Positions 8,882-18,336 of a stretch of 37,825 bases of DNA are shown piece after piece (the stretch's first letter is position 1; every line of letters starts with the position of its first letter). A model generated the notes under the pieces. It worked only from the letters and a program-made list of their open reading frames with translations, was not told the origin of the DNA and ran no database searches. The position numbers and the translations under genes were made by a program. The stretch is from Chitinophagaceae bacterium (lineage in GTDB: Bacteria > Bacteroidota > Bacteroidia > Chitinophagales > Chitinophagaceae): assembly GCA_014380425.1 (NCBI GenBank), contig JACMJX010000126.1, forward strand, positions 1 through 37,825, in the 5' to 3' direction.

Positions 8882-9631
8882 CATCCATGTGATGTCTCCC
8901 ACGTCAAATGCTCTTTCCAGCGTATCGAAGGTTATCAGTTTGCCTTCAGCCGATACCCGCCGGATTTCTGTTTCAAATACGGCTGTTTCTACTTTCAGCC
9001 TTACCTTTTCATCGCGTTTGAAAAGAACATCATTGTATGCCTGGATGGTGCCAGCTGTACCGGCAGACAGTGCATTGTACCGGGTATCGATCCAGGTGCA
9101 GAGTTCTTTACTCAGTTCTATAATATCGAACGTTTTGCCGGTGATCTGTTTAAGGGAAACAGGGTTTTTAAGGTCTTCAGCAAATATGGTTTGATTGATG
9201 TTGATACCCATACCGGCTACTGCGAACTGCCAGTTGCTGGCTTTTATTACGTTTTCTATGAGAATGCCCCCTGCCTTTCTGTCACGCCAGTAAATATCAT
9301 TCGGCCATTTTATTCTTGTTTCGTCACCTGCATAGTATTTGAAAAAGTCAAAACACCCGAGTGCAATGGCCATACTCAGAAGAAACTGATGAGAGAGCGG
9401 AATGAGTGAAGGCTCGATAACGGCACTAAGAACAATGTTTTCGGCTTTACTGGTTTTCCAGGTTTTGCCACGCTGGCCTTTTCCTGCTGTCTGCTCCATC
9501 GCAAGCCAGCAATTGCCGTGTTTCGCCATTCCTTCATGAACCATTCCGATGGCATAGTTGTTGGTACTTTCGACTGATTGTAAAACAGTTATTAAATTCC
9601 CTATCTTGGTTACCGATGCATTATTTGCCAA
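8876..9631 (-). CDS. birA: Biotin--[acetyl-CoA-carboxylase] ligase
   Basis: 'AMEQTAGKGQRGKTW', 'IKWPNDIYW', 'KAGGILIE', 'GMGININ' motifs of biotin protein ligases; no N-terminal HTH. Confidence 0.93.
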   Translation of the reverse strand: MANNASVTKIGNLITVLQSVESTNNYAIGMVHEGMAKHGNCWLAMEQTAGKGQRGKTWKTSKAENIVLSAVIEPSLIPLSHQFLLSMAIALGCFDFFKYYAGDETRIKWPNDIYWRDRKAGGILIENVIKASNWQFAVAGMGININQTIFAEDLKNPVSLKQITGKTFDIIELSKELCTWIDTRYNALSAGTAGTIQAYNDVLFKRDEKVRLKVETAVFETEIRRVSAEGKLITFDTLERAFDVGDITWML

Positions 9632-9733
9632 AAAGAGTACTATTTTTGATTCAAGCGAATTTAAGAGTTTCTTTATAGTGTGTAAGGAACTGTACTTTTA
9701 AAAAATATATTATTAATTAAAAAGATTTGATTA

Positions 9734-10138
9734 TTGGAACAGCTGAGCATATTATCTACACGTGATAATAAGAGTGTAGCAAGAATAACAAGAAACTCAA
9801 AGATATTTAAAACCATTCTCCAGGCAATACAGGAAAAAAAAGGTGAGAATATAGTATCGTTGGATTTAAGAAAGATTCATGAGGCAGTATCAGACTTTTT
9901 CATCATTGTGTCTGTAAGTAGTACTACCCAGGTAAAAGCAATCTCCGACAATGTGGAGGAACAAATGAGAAAGATTTGCGGAGAATCCCCGTACAAACAT
10001 GAAGGTCATCAGGCAGCCCAATGGGTATTGATTGACTATGTAAATGTTGTGGTGCATGTTATGCAAGAAGAAACCCGCAAGTTTTACAGACTGGAAGAAT
10101 TATGGAGCGATGCTCCGCTAATGGAGCATAAAGGGTAA
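9734..10138 (+). CDS. rsfS: Ribosome silencing factor (TTG start as called)
   Basis: '[25 protein letters not shown]...[36 protein letters not shown]' is typical of RsfS/Iojap. Confidence 0.92.
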   Translation: MEQLSILSTRDNKSVARITRNSKIFKTILQAIQEKKGENIVSLDLRKIHEAVSDFFIIVSVSSTTQVKAISDNVEEQMRKICGESPYKHEGHQAAQWVLIDYVNVVVHVMQEETRKFYRLEELWSDAPLMEHKG

Positions 10139-10190
10139 TGGGTTTATAAAAATTGCTTTAACAGCATATATAAAGACACTAAAAAATAAC

Positions 10191-12263
10191 ATGTCACAAG
10201 AAGATCAAAAACCGAACGAAAGAAGTTTTCCACGCATACGACCGAAAGATGATAGCAAGAATCCTCGTAAAGGTCCTAAATTCAGTATTTACTGGGTTTG
10301 GGGCGCAATAGCTGCGATCCTTATTGGCTTCAACATTTTTGGTGAGTTTCCTACTGAAAGGTCGGTGATCTACCAGAATGATTTTATATACGATATGCTC
10401 GCGAAGGGAGACGTAGAGAAGATTTCGCTCGTAAGCGGAACCAAGAACGTTGTGCGGGTTTATATAAAAAAAGATAGCCTTGCCAAGCCTTATTACAAGC
10501 AGAAGCTGGAAAAGCGGGTTCCTGTTAAGAACGACAAAGGGCCTCAGTTTGAATTTGCTATCACAAAGCCGGAAATCTTTTCCGACGACCTGAGAGATTT
10601 TTACAAGGACAATCCACAGTTAGAAAAAGTTCCTTTGGAAAATAATATAGAAAGCGACTGGCTACAGCCGTTTATCGGCTTTATAGTTCCGATCATCATC
10701 ATAGTACTGATATGGGTGTTGCTAATGCGCAAGATGGGTGGTGGTGCCGGCGGTGGTGCAGGGCCAGGCGGTATTTTCAATATAGGAAAATCTAAAGCCA
10801 CCTTGTTCGACAAAGGCACCCGGGTGAATATCAACTTCAACGACGTGGCCGGGCTCGACGAAGCAAAAGTGGAAGTGATGGAAATCGTCGACTTCCTGAA
10901 ACAGCCTAAAAAGTACACCGCTTTGGGCGGTAAGATTCCGAAGGGAGCTTTACTGGTAGGCCCTCCGGGAACCGGTAAAACTCTTCTTGCCAAAGCAATG
11001 GCAGGAGAAGCGCAGGTACCGTTCTTTAGCCTGAGCGGAAGTGATTTCGTGGAAATGTTTGTGGGTGTGGGTGCAAGCCGTGTGAGAGATTTGTTTAAGC
11101 AGGCAAGAGAAAAAGCACCTTGTATTATATTCATAGATGAAATTGATGCTATAGGACGTGCGAGAGGCAAGAATGCGATGATGAGCAATGATGAAAGGGA
11201 AAGCACCTTGAACCAGTTGCTTGTAGAGATGGACGGATTCAGCGGAGAAAGCGGGATTATTATTCTTGCTGCTACCAACAGACCGGATGTACTGGATAGC
11301 GCCCTATTGCGCCCGGGCCGTTTCGACAGGCAGATTTCTATCGACAAGCCGGATGTGAAGGGTCGCGAAGCCATCTTTAAAGTGCATCTTAAGCCCATTA
11401 AAACATCTACCCAGGTAGATATTCATAAGCTGGCCGAACAGACTCCGGGATTTGCAGGAGCCGATATAGCCAACATCTGTAACGAAGCAGCACTGATAGC
11501 TGCCCGTCATGGTAAAGCCGGCGTAGAGATGTCAGACTTCCAGGATGCGGTGGACCGGGTAATCGGTGGTCTTGAAAAGAAGAACAAGATCATAGCACCT
11601 TCGGAGAAAAGAATCATTGCATACCACGAGGCAGGACATGCTATTTGTGGGTGGTTTCTGGAGCATGCTTATCCTTTGCTGAAAGTTACCATCGTTCCGA
11701 GGGGAGTGGCGGCATTAGGGTATGCGCAATACACACCGAGGGAACAATACCTGTATGATACCGATCAGCTGTTTGACCAGATCTGTATGACCCTGGGTGG
11801 CCGGGCGAGTGAACAGATTAATTTCGGTAAGATCTCTACCGGGGCACAGAACGATCTGCAGCAGATCACCAGGATGGCTTATGCAATGGTGACGGTGTAC
11901 GGTATGAACGAGAAAGTAGGAAATGTAAGCTTTTACGATCCGGCTGCTGAAAATACGTTCACCAAGCCTTATTCCGAGGCTACCAGCCGGATTATAGATG
12001 AGGAAGTGAAATTGCTGATCGACAGGGCTTATGAGCGAACAAAAGAGTTACTGGTAGAAAAACAGCACCAGGTAACGCTTCTTGCAGAAGCGCTGCTGGA
12101 TAAGGAAGTACTGTTTCAGAGCGACGTAGAAGCACTGATAGGCAAGAGACCTTACGAGGAAAAGAAAACGCTGGATGTTGCCAGCGAATCGACTGAAACG
12201 GGTATAGTGAGCGAGGGTGTTCCTCCTTACGATCCCAACGCTACCAACCTTGCGCTCAGCTGA
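10191..12263 (+). CDS. ftsH: ATP-dependent zinc metalloprotease FtsH
   Basis: Two TM segments, '[18 protein letters not shown]', '[13 protein letters not shown]', SRH region, 'HEAGH' zinc motif. Confidence 0.98.
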   Translation: MSQEDQKPNERSFPRIRPKDDSKNPRKGPKFSIYWVWGAIAAILIGFNIFGEFPTERSVIYQNDFIYDMLAKGDVEKISLVSGTKNVVRVYIKKDSLAKPYYKQKLEKRVPVKNDKGPQFEFAITKPEIFSDDLRDFYKDNPQLEKVPLENNIESDWLQPFIGFIVPIIIIVLIWVLLMRKMGGGAGGGAGPGGIFNIGKSKATLFDKGTRVNINFNDVAGLDEAKVEVMEIVDFLKQPKKYTALGGKIPKGALLVGPPGTGKTLLAKAMAGEAQVPFFSLSGSDFVEMFVGVGASRVRDLFKQAREKAPCIIFIDEIDAIGRARGKNAMMSNDERESTLNQLLVEMDGFSGESGIIILAATNRPDVLDSALLRPGRFDRQISIDKPDVKGREAIFKVHLKPIKTSTQVDIHKLAEQTPGFAGADIANICNEAALIAARHGKAGVEMSDFQDAVDRVIGGLEKKNKIIAPSEKRIIAYHEAGHAICGWFLEHAYPLLKVTIVPRGVAALGYAQYTPREQYLYDTDQLFDQICMTLGGRASEQINFGKISTGAQNDLQQITRMAYAMVTVYGMNEKVGNVSFYDPAAENTFTKPYSEATSRIIDEEVKLLIDRAYERTKELLVEKQHQVTLLAEALLDKEVLFQSDVEALIGKRPYEEKKTLDVASESTETGIVSEGVPPYDPNATNLALS

Positions 12264-12264
12264 T

Positions 12265-12900
12265 ATGAATATATCTCCTTCAAAAGAAAACATCTTAAAG
12301 AAAATACGGAAGGCGTTGAGTGCATCAACGCCTCTTCCTTTTCCGGCAGGGGAAGGAAACAGTTCGGTGTTTATGGCTACCCGTAACGAGCTGGAAATGG
12401 AGTTTGCTACCCACTTCACAGGGCTGCTGGGGAAGTTCATTTACTGTGCCGATTCTTCAGAATTAGCACTGCAGCTATCGGTACTTGTAAGAGACCTTGG
12501 TTGGAATAAGATCTTCTGCAATGAAAAGAAACTGGTGGACCTGCTGGGAGAATTTGGCTTTGCAGGCTTTACTAACAAAGACCTTGCTGGTTGCGATGTA
12601 AGCATTACTTCCTGTGAATACCTGGTGGCGCGTACGGGTAGCATCGTGCTAAGTTCTGCAAAAGAGAGCGGACGCGCCGCAAGTGTTTATGCCCCTGTTC
12701 ATGTCTGCATCGCATACGTAGATCAGCTGGTGTACGATGTAAAGGATGCATTGCAACTTATTAAAGACGAACATGGAGGTAACCTGCCTTCCGTTGTAAG
12801 CTTTGCTACCGGTGCCAGCCGTACTGCAGATATAGAAAAGACCCTTGTGGTAGGCGTGCACGGCCCAGGCGAAGTGTATTTGTTTCTCCTGGAAAGATAG
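12265..12900 (+). CDS. LutC/YkgG-family LUD-domain protein (start trimmed)
   Basis: 'CEYLVARTGSIVLSSAKESGRAASVYAPVHVCIA...SVVSFATGASRTADIEKTLVVGVHGPGEVYLFLLE' matches LUD-domain signature. Confidence 0.88.
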   Translation: MNISPSKENILKKIRKALSASTPLPFPAGEGNSSVFMATRNELEMEFATHFTGLLGKFIYCADSSELALQLSVLVRDLGWNKIFCNEKKLVDLLGEFGFAGFTNKDLAGCDVSITSCEYLVARTGSIVLSSAKESGRAASVYAPVHVCIAYVDQLVYDVKDALQLIKDEHGGNLPSVVSFATGASRTADIEKTLVVGVHGPGEVYLFLLER

Positions 12901-12940
12901 CGCACTCTAACTGTATCCAACAAACCCAAATGACCGATTC

Positions 12941-13699
12941 ATGAAACCGGATGCTGGTAAAAAAATATACTTTCTTTCAGATTTTCACCTTGGAGCACCT
13001 GATCATAACAGCAGCCTGAGAAGGGAAAAGTATATCGTACGATTTCTTTCATCCATACAGCAGGATGCGGAAAGCATTTTCATAGTGGGTGATCTCTTCG
13101 ATTTCTGGTATGAGTACAAAAACGTAGTTCCCAAAGGATATGTGCGCATTCTCGGCAAGCTGGCGGAGTTGACGGACAATGGCATAGCTGTTCATTTTTT
13201 TACCGGTAATCATGATATGTGGATGAGCGGGTATTTTGAAAAGGAATTGAATATACCGGTATATCATGCTCCTAAAGCCTTTCAATTTGGAGAAAAGAAG
13301 TTTTATATAGGTCATGGCGATGGCCTGGGCCCCGGCGATCATGGATATAAGTTTATTAAAAAGATCTTTCGAAACAGGATCTGCCGTGCTCTATTTGGTG
13401 CCCTGCATCCCTTTACCGGGATAGGGTTGGCCAATTACTTTAGCAGGAAGAGCCGTGCCGCCACTGGTTCCAACGATGAACACTTTTTAGGAGCTGATAA
13501 AGAATGGCTTATTATCTATTGCAAAGAAGTGCTGAAGCTACAGAACTATGATTACTTCATTTTCGGTCACCGCCACCTGCCTATCGATTTTGATTTGAAT
13601 GGTAAAAGCAGGTATATTAATTTAGGCGACTGGATTCGTTACAACAGCTATGCGGTATTCGATGGAACAAGAACAGAACTAAAATATTACACGGATTGA
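12941..13699 (+). CDS. UDP-2,3-diacylglucosamine diphosphatase-like metallophosphoesterase
   Basis: 'FLSDFHLG', 'VGDLFDFWYEY', 'GNHDMWM', 'GHGDGLGPGDHGYK', 'FGHRHLP' motifs of LpxH-type calcineurin-like phosphatases. Confidence 0.9.
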   Translation: MKPDAGKKIYFLSDFHLGAPDHNSSLRREKYIVRFLSSIQQDAESIFIVGDLFDFWYEYKNVVPKGYVRILGKLAELTDNGIAVHFFTGNHDMWMSGYFEKELNIPVYHAPKAFQFGEKKFYIGHGDGLGPGDHGYKFIKKIFRNRICRALFGALHPFTGIGLANYFSRKSRAATGSNDEHFLGADKEWLIIYCKEVLKLQNYDYFIFGHRHLPIDFDLNGKSRYINLGDWIRYNSYAVFDGTRTELKYYTD

Positions 13700-14499
13700 T
13701 AAAATTGTTACTGATACTACTTTTTGCATTACCTGCCCATACTATGATGGCGCAAGCAGATACCGCTTTGCCTGCAGGATTGATGACAGGAGATATCGTA
13801 GACTTTACGGTCGATAATTTAGGCAATATCTATACGATCAGTAAAACTAACCAGCTTAAAAAAACGACTGCCCGAGGTGATTCGGTGGGTGTATTCAACG
13901 ATGTGAAGCGCTATGGCAAGCTGTATTCCATAGATGCTACCAATCCGCTAAAAATACTACTTTTCTATAAAGACTTTGGTACCATCGTAGTGCTTGACAG
14001 GTTTCTGAACGCTAGAACTACAATAGATATCCGCAAGCAGGGTATTTTTCAGGCAAAAGCGATCGCGCAGAGCTATGACAATGGAATCTGGATCTACGAC
14101 GAGCAGGAAGCGATATTGAAGCGGATGAACGACGAAGGCACTATTATCGGGCAGACAGCCGATTTGCGGCAGTCAATGGAAACTGCTCCTGCTCCCGAAC
14201 TGATTGTTGACCAAGACAGGCTGGTGTATCTTTACGATCCCCTGCAAGGCCTGCTGGTGTTCGACTATTTCGGTACGTTGAAACACAAAATTGCCCTTCT
14301 CGGATGGCTGGATTTCCAGGTAATCGGCGCCAGTGTTTTTGGAAGAAAAGGAACGCTGTTCGAACGCTATGAACTGAATTCACTTTCACTACAAGAGCAG
14401 CAATTTGGTAGTAAACTCACTGGTGTAGACAAGATCCGGATAGGCCCTTCCATGCTTTACTGCCTCAGGAACGGCAGCATCAGTTATTACAAACTCTAG
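13696..14499 (+). CDS. Exported hypothetical protein, possibly beta-propeller-like (TTG start as called)
   Basis: 267 aa with signal peptide; overlaps the previous stop by 4 nt; repeated strand-turn segments such as 'VDNLGNIYTISKTNQLKK'. Confidence 0.75.
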   Translation: MIKLLLILLFALPAHTMMAQADTALPAGLMTGDIVDFTVDNLGNIYTISKTNQLKKTTARGDSVGVFNDVKRYGKLYSIDATNPLKILLFYKDFGTIVVLDRFLNARTTIDIRKQGIFQAKAIAQSYDNGIWIYDEQEAILKRMNDEGTIIGQTADLRQSMETAPAPELIVDQDRLVYLYDPLQGLLVFDYFGTLKHKIALLGWLDFQVIGASVFGRKGTLFERYELNSLSLQEQQFGSKLTGVDKIRIGPSMLYCLRNGSISYYKL

Positions 14500-14557
14500 A
14501 AGGGATGCCATACATGAACGGTAAATAACTCTCCCTGCAATTCAATAAGTTTGCTGG

Positions 14558-15598
14558 ATGAATATAAGAATACCCAGATATTGGATGTTTCAGCTTACGG
14601 GATGGGGGTTATTCTTCTTCATAAATCTCTTTTTCGCCATCACCTTCGACCGGTTTAATAAGATATTTCTAGGCAGATTTCTTGTATTCGTATTTACCGG
14701 TATCGCCTTTTCGCATTGGATGCGCTATATAATTATCCGTAAGGATATTCTTGGAAGTACGGTTCAAAAGCAGTTGATGCAGCTTGTTGCTGTTACGATA
14801 GTATTCAGTTTGCTGGCCGGTATTACCGATACCGTCATTGTAGGCCTGCTGGATCTTAAACACAAGGAAGAGACGCGCAGGAATATATTCTATGTTATTT
14901 CAAGCAATGCGTTGAACGCTTCGTTTTACTTCGCCCTCTGGAACTGTATCTATTTCATTTTCCATTACGTAGATAAAAACAGGAAACAGCAGTTCGATAC
15001 CCTGAAGATGGAGGCGCTTATCAGAGAACTCGAACTGAAAACGATCAAGTCGCACATTAACCCCCATTTCATATTCAACGCCCTGAATAGTATTCGTGCA
15101 TTGATCGATGAGAACCCTGGCAGGGCGAGAAATGCGGTTACAGGCTTGAGTAATATTCTAAGAAGCAGCATGCAGGCGGAAAAGCATGAAACAGTTTCTT
15201 TTGAAAAGGAATTGAGCATTGTAAAAGACTACCTGGCGCTGGAGCATATCCGCTTCGAAGACAGGCTAGTGGTAGAATACCAGATCGATGAAGCCACGCT
15301 ATCGCAACCCGTGCCACCCATGATGTTGCAAACCCTGGTGGAGAATGCCATAAAACATGGTATCAGCAAGCAGATAAAAGGAGGCACCGTGCGGATCATT
15401 TCATCCTTTAAAGGAAGGTTTCATGAACTCGTAATACAGAATACAGGAAGGTTGAGTGGTGTTGTTAACGAAGACGGTTTCGGCTTGTCTGCTACAAGGA
15501 GTCGCCTATATCTCATGTTTGGAGAGAGAGCTGCATTTGATATCAGAGAAGTGAATGAAAGTATGGTGGAGGCAGTGATTCATCTCCCCCTTGCATAA
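14558..15598 (+). CDS. LytS-family membrane sensor histidine kinase
   Basis: TM N-terminus then 'LKSHINPHFIFNALNSIRALI' and 'PPMMLQTLVENAIKHGI' (His_kinase PF06580-type). Confidence 0.93.
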   Translation: MNIRIPRYWMFQLTGWGLFFFINLFFAITFDRFNKIFLGRFLVFVFTGIAFSHWMRYIIIRKDILGSTVQKQLMQLVAVTIVFSLLAGITDTVIVGLLDLKHKEETRRNIFYVISSNALNASFYFALWNCIYFIFHYVDKNRKQQFDTLKMEALIRELELKTIKSHINPHFIFNALNSIRALIDENPGRARNAVTGLSNILRSSMQAEKHETVSFEKELSIVKDYLALEHIRFEDRLVVEYQIDEATLSQPVPPMMLQTLVENAIKHGISKQIKGGTVRIISSFKGRFHELVIQNTGRLSGVVNEDGFGLSATRSRLYLMFGERAAFDIREVNESMVEAVIHLPLA

Positions 15599-15609
15599 AA
15601 ATTAACGGA

Positions 15610-16350
15610 TTGTTTATGATAAGAACGATTATTGTTGATGACGAAAGGCTTGCACGAAACGAATTGAAGAAGCTGTTGCAGGAGTTTCCGGAAATAGAAA
15701 TTGTGGGAGAGGCAGTAAATGCAGGAGATGCAATAGAAAAAATAGCCGACCTTCAACCCGAACTGGTATTTCTAGACATTCAAATGCCAGGCAAAACAGG
15801 GTTTGATATGCTGGCGGAGCTGGACAGAGCTCCAGTGATTATATTTACCACAGCGTACGACGAATATGCTCTAAAGGCCTTTGAAGTAAACGCCCTCGAC
15901 TATCTATTGAAACCGATAGATCCCAAACGTTTGTCAGACGCTGTACAGAAATTGCAGATAGGGGAAGAAAGCGCAGGTGGTTTGCAGAACGAAGCATCCA
16001 TCAATAAGTCGTTGCTCACTGAAAATGACCAGGTGTTTGTGAAGGATGGCGAGAAGTGCTGGTTTGTTAAGCTGAGCGAAATCCGTTTGTTTGAAAGCGT
16101 AGGTAATTACGCAAAAGTTTATTTCGGGCTCAACAAGCCATTGATACTTAAATCGCTGAATGCATTGGAAGAGCGCCTGGATGAAAAAGTCTTTTTCAGG
16201 GCAAACCGGAAGCATATCATTAACTTGAAGATGATTGAAAAAATAGAGCCTTATTTCAACGGGGGCCTGCTGATAGACCTTAAGGGCGGCGAAAAGATAG
16301 AAGTAAGCAGAAGGCAGACGGTGAAGTTCAAGGAGATGATGAGTTTATAA
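15610..16350 (+). CDS. LytTR-family response regulator (start possibly 15616)
   Basis: Receiver domain 'IIVDDERLARNELKKLL...VFLDIQMPGKTGF', then C-terminal LytTR DNA-binding domain ending 'VSRRQTVKFKEMM'. Confidence 0.94.
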   Translation: MFMIRTIIVDDERLARNELKKLLQEFPEIEIVGEAVNAGDAIEKIADLQPELVFLDIQMPGKTGFDMLAELDRAPVIIFTTAYDEYALKAFEVNALDYLLKPIDPKRLSDAVQKLQIGEESAGGLQNEASINKSLLTENDQVFVKDGEKCWFVKLSEIRLFESVGNYAKVYFGLNKPLILKSLNALEERLDEKVFFRANRKHIINLKMIEKIEPYFNGGLLIDLKGGEKIEVSRRQTVKFKEMMSL

Positions 16351-16370
16351 AAGGAACCCAAATACATCAT

Positions 16371-17330
16371 ATGAATAAGATTTTCTTTTTGCTATTATGC
16401 GCCACGGCTACTCAAGCCGTTAGGGCACAGGATACGGCCAGTGTAATTAGCGCCGATAAGGTACAGGCGATTGAGCGCGCGCTCTCCTCCGACGAAATGG
16501 GAGGGAGGGGTCTGTTTACACCAGGCCTGGATAAGGCAGCTGCATATATTGCCGAAGCGTTCAAAGTTGCCGGATTGTTGCCATGGCGGCCAGATAGTAG
16601 TTACTTACAGAGCTTCCTATTTGAGGATAAAAAGAAGCAGATGAAGCTGATGAATGTTGTTGGCATTCTTCCCGGAAAAAGCAAGAGCGATGAATACGTG
16701 ATCTTTTCCGGCCATTACGACCACCTGGGCACCACGGGAGACGCCGTAAACGGAGACTCTATTTACAATGGCGCCAATGACGATGCATCCGGCATTACCG
16801 CCGTCATTATGCTGGCAAATTACTTTAAGGCCCTGGGCAATAATGAACGCACCCTCATTTTTGCGGCATTTACAGCAGAAGAGAGTGGCGGATTCGGGTC
16901 GCAGTATTTCTCCCGGCAATACGAGCCTTCGAAGGTAGTCGCCATGTTCAATATTGAAATGATTGGAACCGAATCGAAATGGGGCAGGAACTCCGCCTTC
17001 ATTACCGGCTACGAGAAAACGGATATGGGTAAGATCCTGGAAAAGAATCTTCAGGGCAGCGGCTTTACGTTTTATCCCGATCCTTATCCCCAGCAGCAAC
17101 TATTTTACCGTTCCGATAATGCGACATTGGCAAGGCTGGGAGTACCCGCGCATACCATCTCTACTTCCAAGATGGATAGTGAAGCGTACTATCATACAGT
17201 AGACGATGAAATAGAAACGCTGGATATGAGTAATATGGCAGCTATTATAAAGGCTATTGCCGTTAGCGCAGAATCCATCATTGCCGGGAAAGATACGCCT
17301 TCTAGGGTTGATAAGGCAGGGTTGAGATAA
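16371..17330 (+). CDS. M28-family exported aminopeptidase
   Basis: Signal peptide; 'FSGHYDHLG', 'GANDDASGITAVIMLA', 'FAAFTAEESGGFGS' motifs. Confidence 0.92.
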   Translation: MNKIFFLLLCATATQAVRAQDTASVISADKVQAIERALSSDEMGGRGLFTPGLDKAAAYIAEAFKVAGLLPWRPDSSYLQSFLFEDKKKQMKLMNVVGILPGKSKSDEYVIFSGHYDHLGTTGDAVNGDSIYNGANDDASGITAVIMLANYFKALGNNERTLIFAAFTAEESGGFGSQYFSRQYEPSKVVAMFNIEMIGTESKWGRNSAFITGYEKTDMGKILEKNLQGSGFTFYPDPYPQQQLFYRSDNATLARLGVPAHTISTSKMDSEAYYHTVDDEIETLDMSNMAAIIKAIAVSAESIIAGKDTPSRVDKAGLR

Positions 17331-17334
17331 GGGG

Positions 17335-18090
17335 CTACACGAGTACGGGAACCGAATGAACCGCTGCACTTATTTCCTTGATAAGATCAGGGTCTTTTTC
17401 AATAGCATTACCAACCACTATCATGTCGGCACCTGCTTTGCAGTTTAGGTAAGCTTTCTCGGGATCGTTGATGCCGCCCCCTACGATAAGCGGCACTTCG
17501 ATGGACTGGGCAACGCTGCTTATCATGCTTTCAGAAATAGACGTTTTTGCACCGCTTCCTGCATCCATATAAATAACTTTCATACCGAGCATTTCTCCCG
17601 CCATTGCAGTACAGATAGCTATTTCATTCTTATCCGCAGGAATCGGCAGCGCATTGGAGATATAAGAAACCGTTGTAGGCGCACCACCGTCAATAACCAT
17701 ATAGCCAGTAGAGATAATTTCCACGCCGCTTTTTTTAACTGCGGGGGCTGATATTACGTGCTGGCCTATAAGTAATTCAGGGTTTCTTCCAGAGATGAGC
17801 GAAAGATACAGTAAGGCATCCGCTTCTTTAGAAATCTGCGAGATGCTGCCTGGAAAAAGAATAACGGGAATAGAACAGTTCTTTTTGATCTGAAGAATGC
17901 ATTCATCGAGATGACTCGATATTACAAGACTGCCGCCCAGGAGCAGATAATCTACGCCGGCCCTGGTTGCCAGGTTTGTTATCTTATCCAGCAAGGGAGT
18001 ATCTACTTTGTCGGGATCGATTAATACCGCAAATAATTTCTTCCCTTCCTGTTTTTTAGCGACCAGTTTTTGGTACAGCACATTATTCAT
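17335..18090 (-). CDS. Geranylgeranylglyceryl/heptaprenylglyceryl phosphate synthase family protein
   Basis: 'LIDPDKV', 'YLLLGGSLV', 'VILFPGS', 'YLSLISGRNPELLIGQHV', 'VGGGINDPEKA', 'GADMIVVGNAIE' of GGGPS/PcrB fold. Confidence 0.92.
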   Translation of the reverse strand: MNNVLYQKLVAKKQEGKKLFAVLIDPDKVDTPLLDKITNLATRAGVDYLLLGGSLVISSHLDECILQIKKNCSIPVILFPGSISQISKEADALLYLSLISGRNPELLIGQHVISAPAVKKSGVEIISTGYMVIDGGAPTTVSYISNALPIPADKNEIAICTAMAGEMLGMKVIYMDAGSGAKTSISESMISSVAQSIEVPLIVGGGINDPEKAYLNCKAGADMIVVGNAIEKDPDLIKEISAAVHSVPVLV

Positions 18091-18161
18091 TCAGCTCAGG
18101 CGTTGTTGACTAGTGCAAAAATGCAAAAAGTTTTTCAAAGGGCACTACTTATTATGATTAT

Positions 18162-18173
18162 AACAGATCTGTT
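18162..18173. promoter_or_regulatory. 12-bp perfect palindrome in the GGGPS/nrdJ divergent intergenic region, candidate operator
   Basis: AACAGATCTGTT; position only, no motif match established. Confidence 0.3.
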
Positions 18174-18336
18174 GTATTATATCCTATGTACGTTAGGAAG
18201 TTAACGATGGGTTCAGTAAAACTATTGTTGTTCACATATGTTAATATCTGTGGGGAGGAATTAACCTGGGTAAAAGATATATTCGTATTACTGTCACCCT
18301 AGGAAATCTATTCGAAACCTATTAAAATCTAGCCTA

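Noticed and set aside
10601-11398. 265-aa minus ORF antisense to ftsH
   Set aside because: Mirror frame of the FtsH AAA region; Ser/Ile/Pro-rich nonsense composition.
18091-18336. Cobalamin riboswitch upstream of nrdJ
   Set aside because: No recognisable B12-box core on inspection; would need a covariance-model search to exclude fully.
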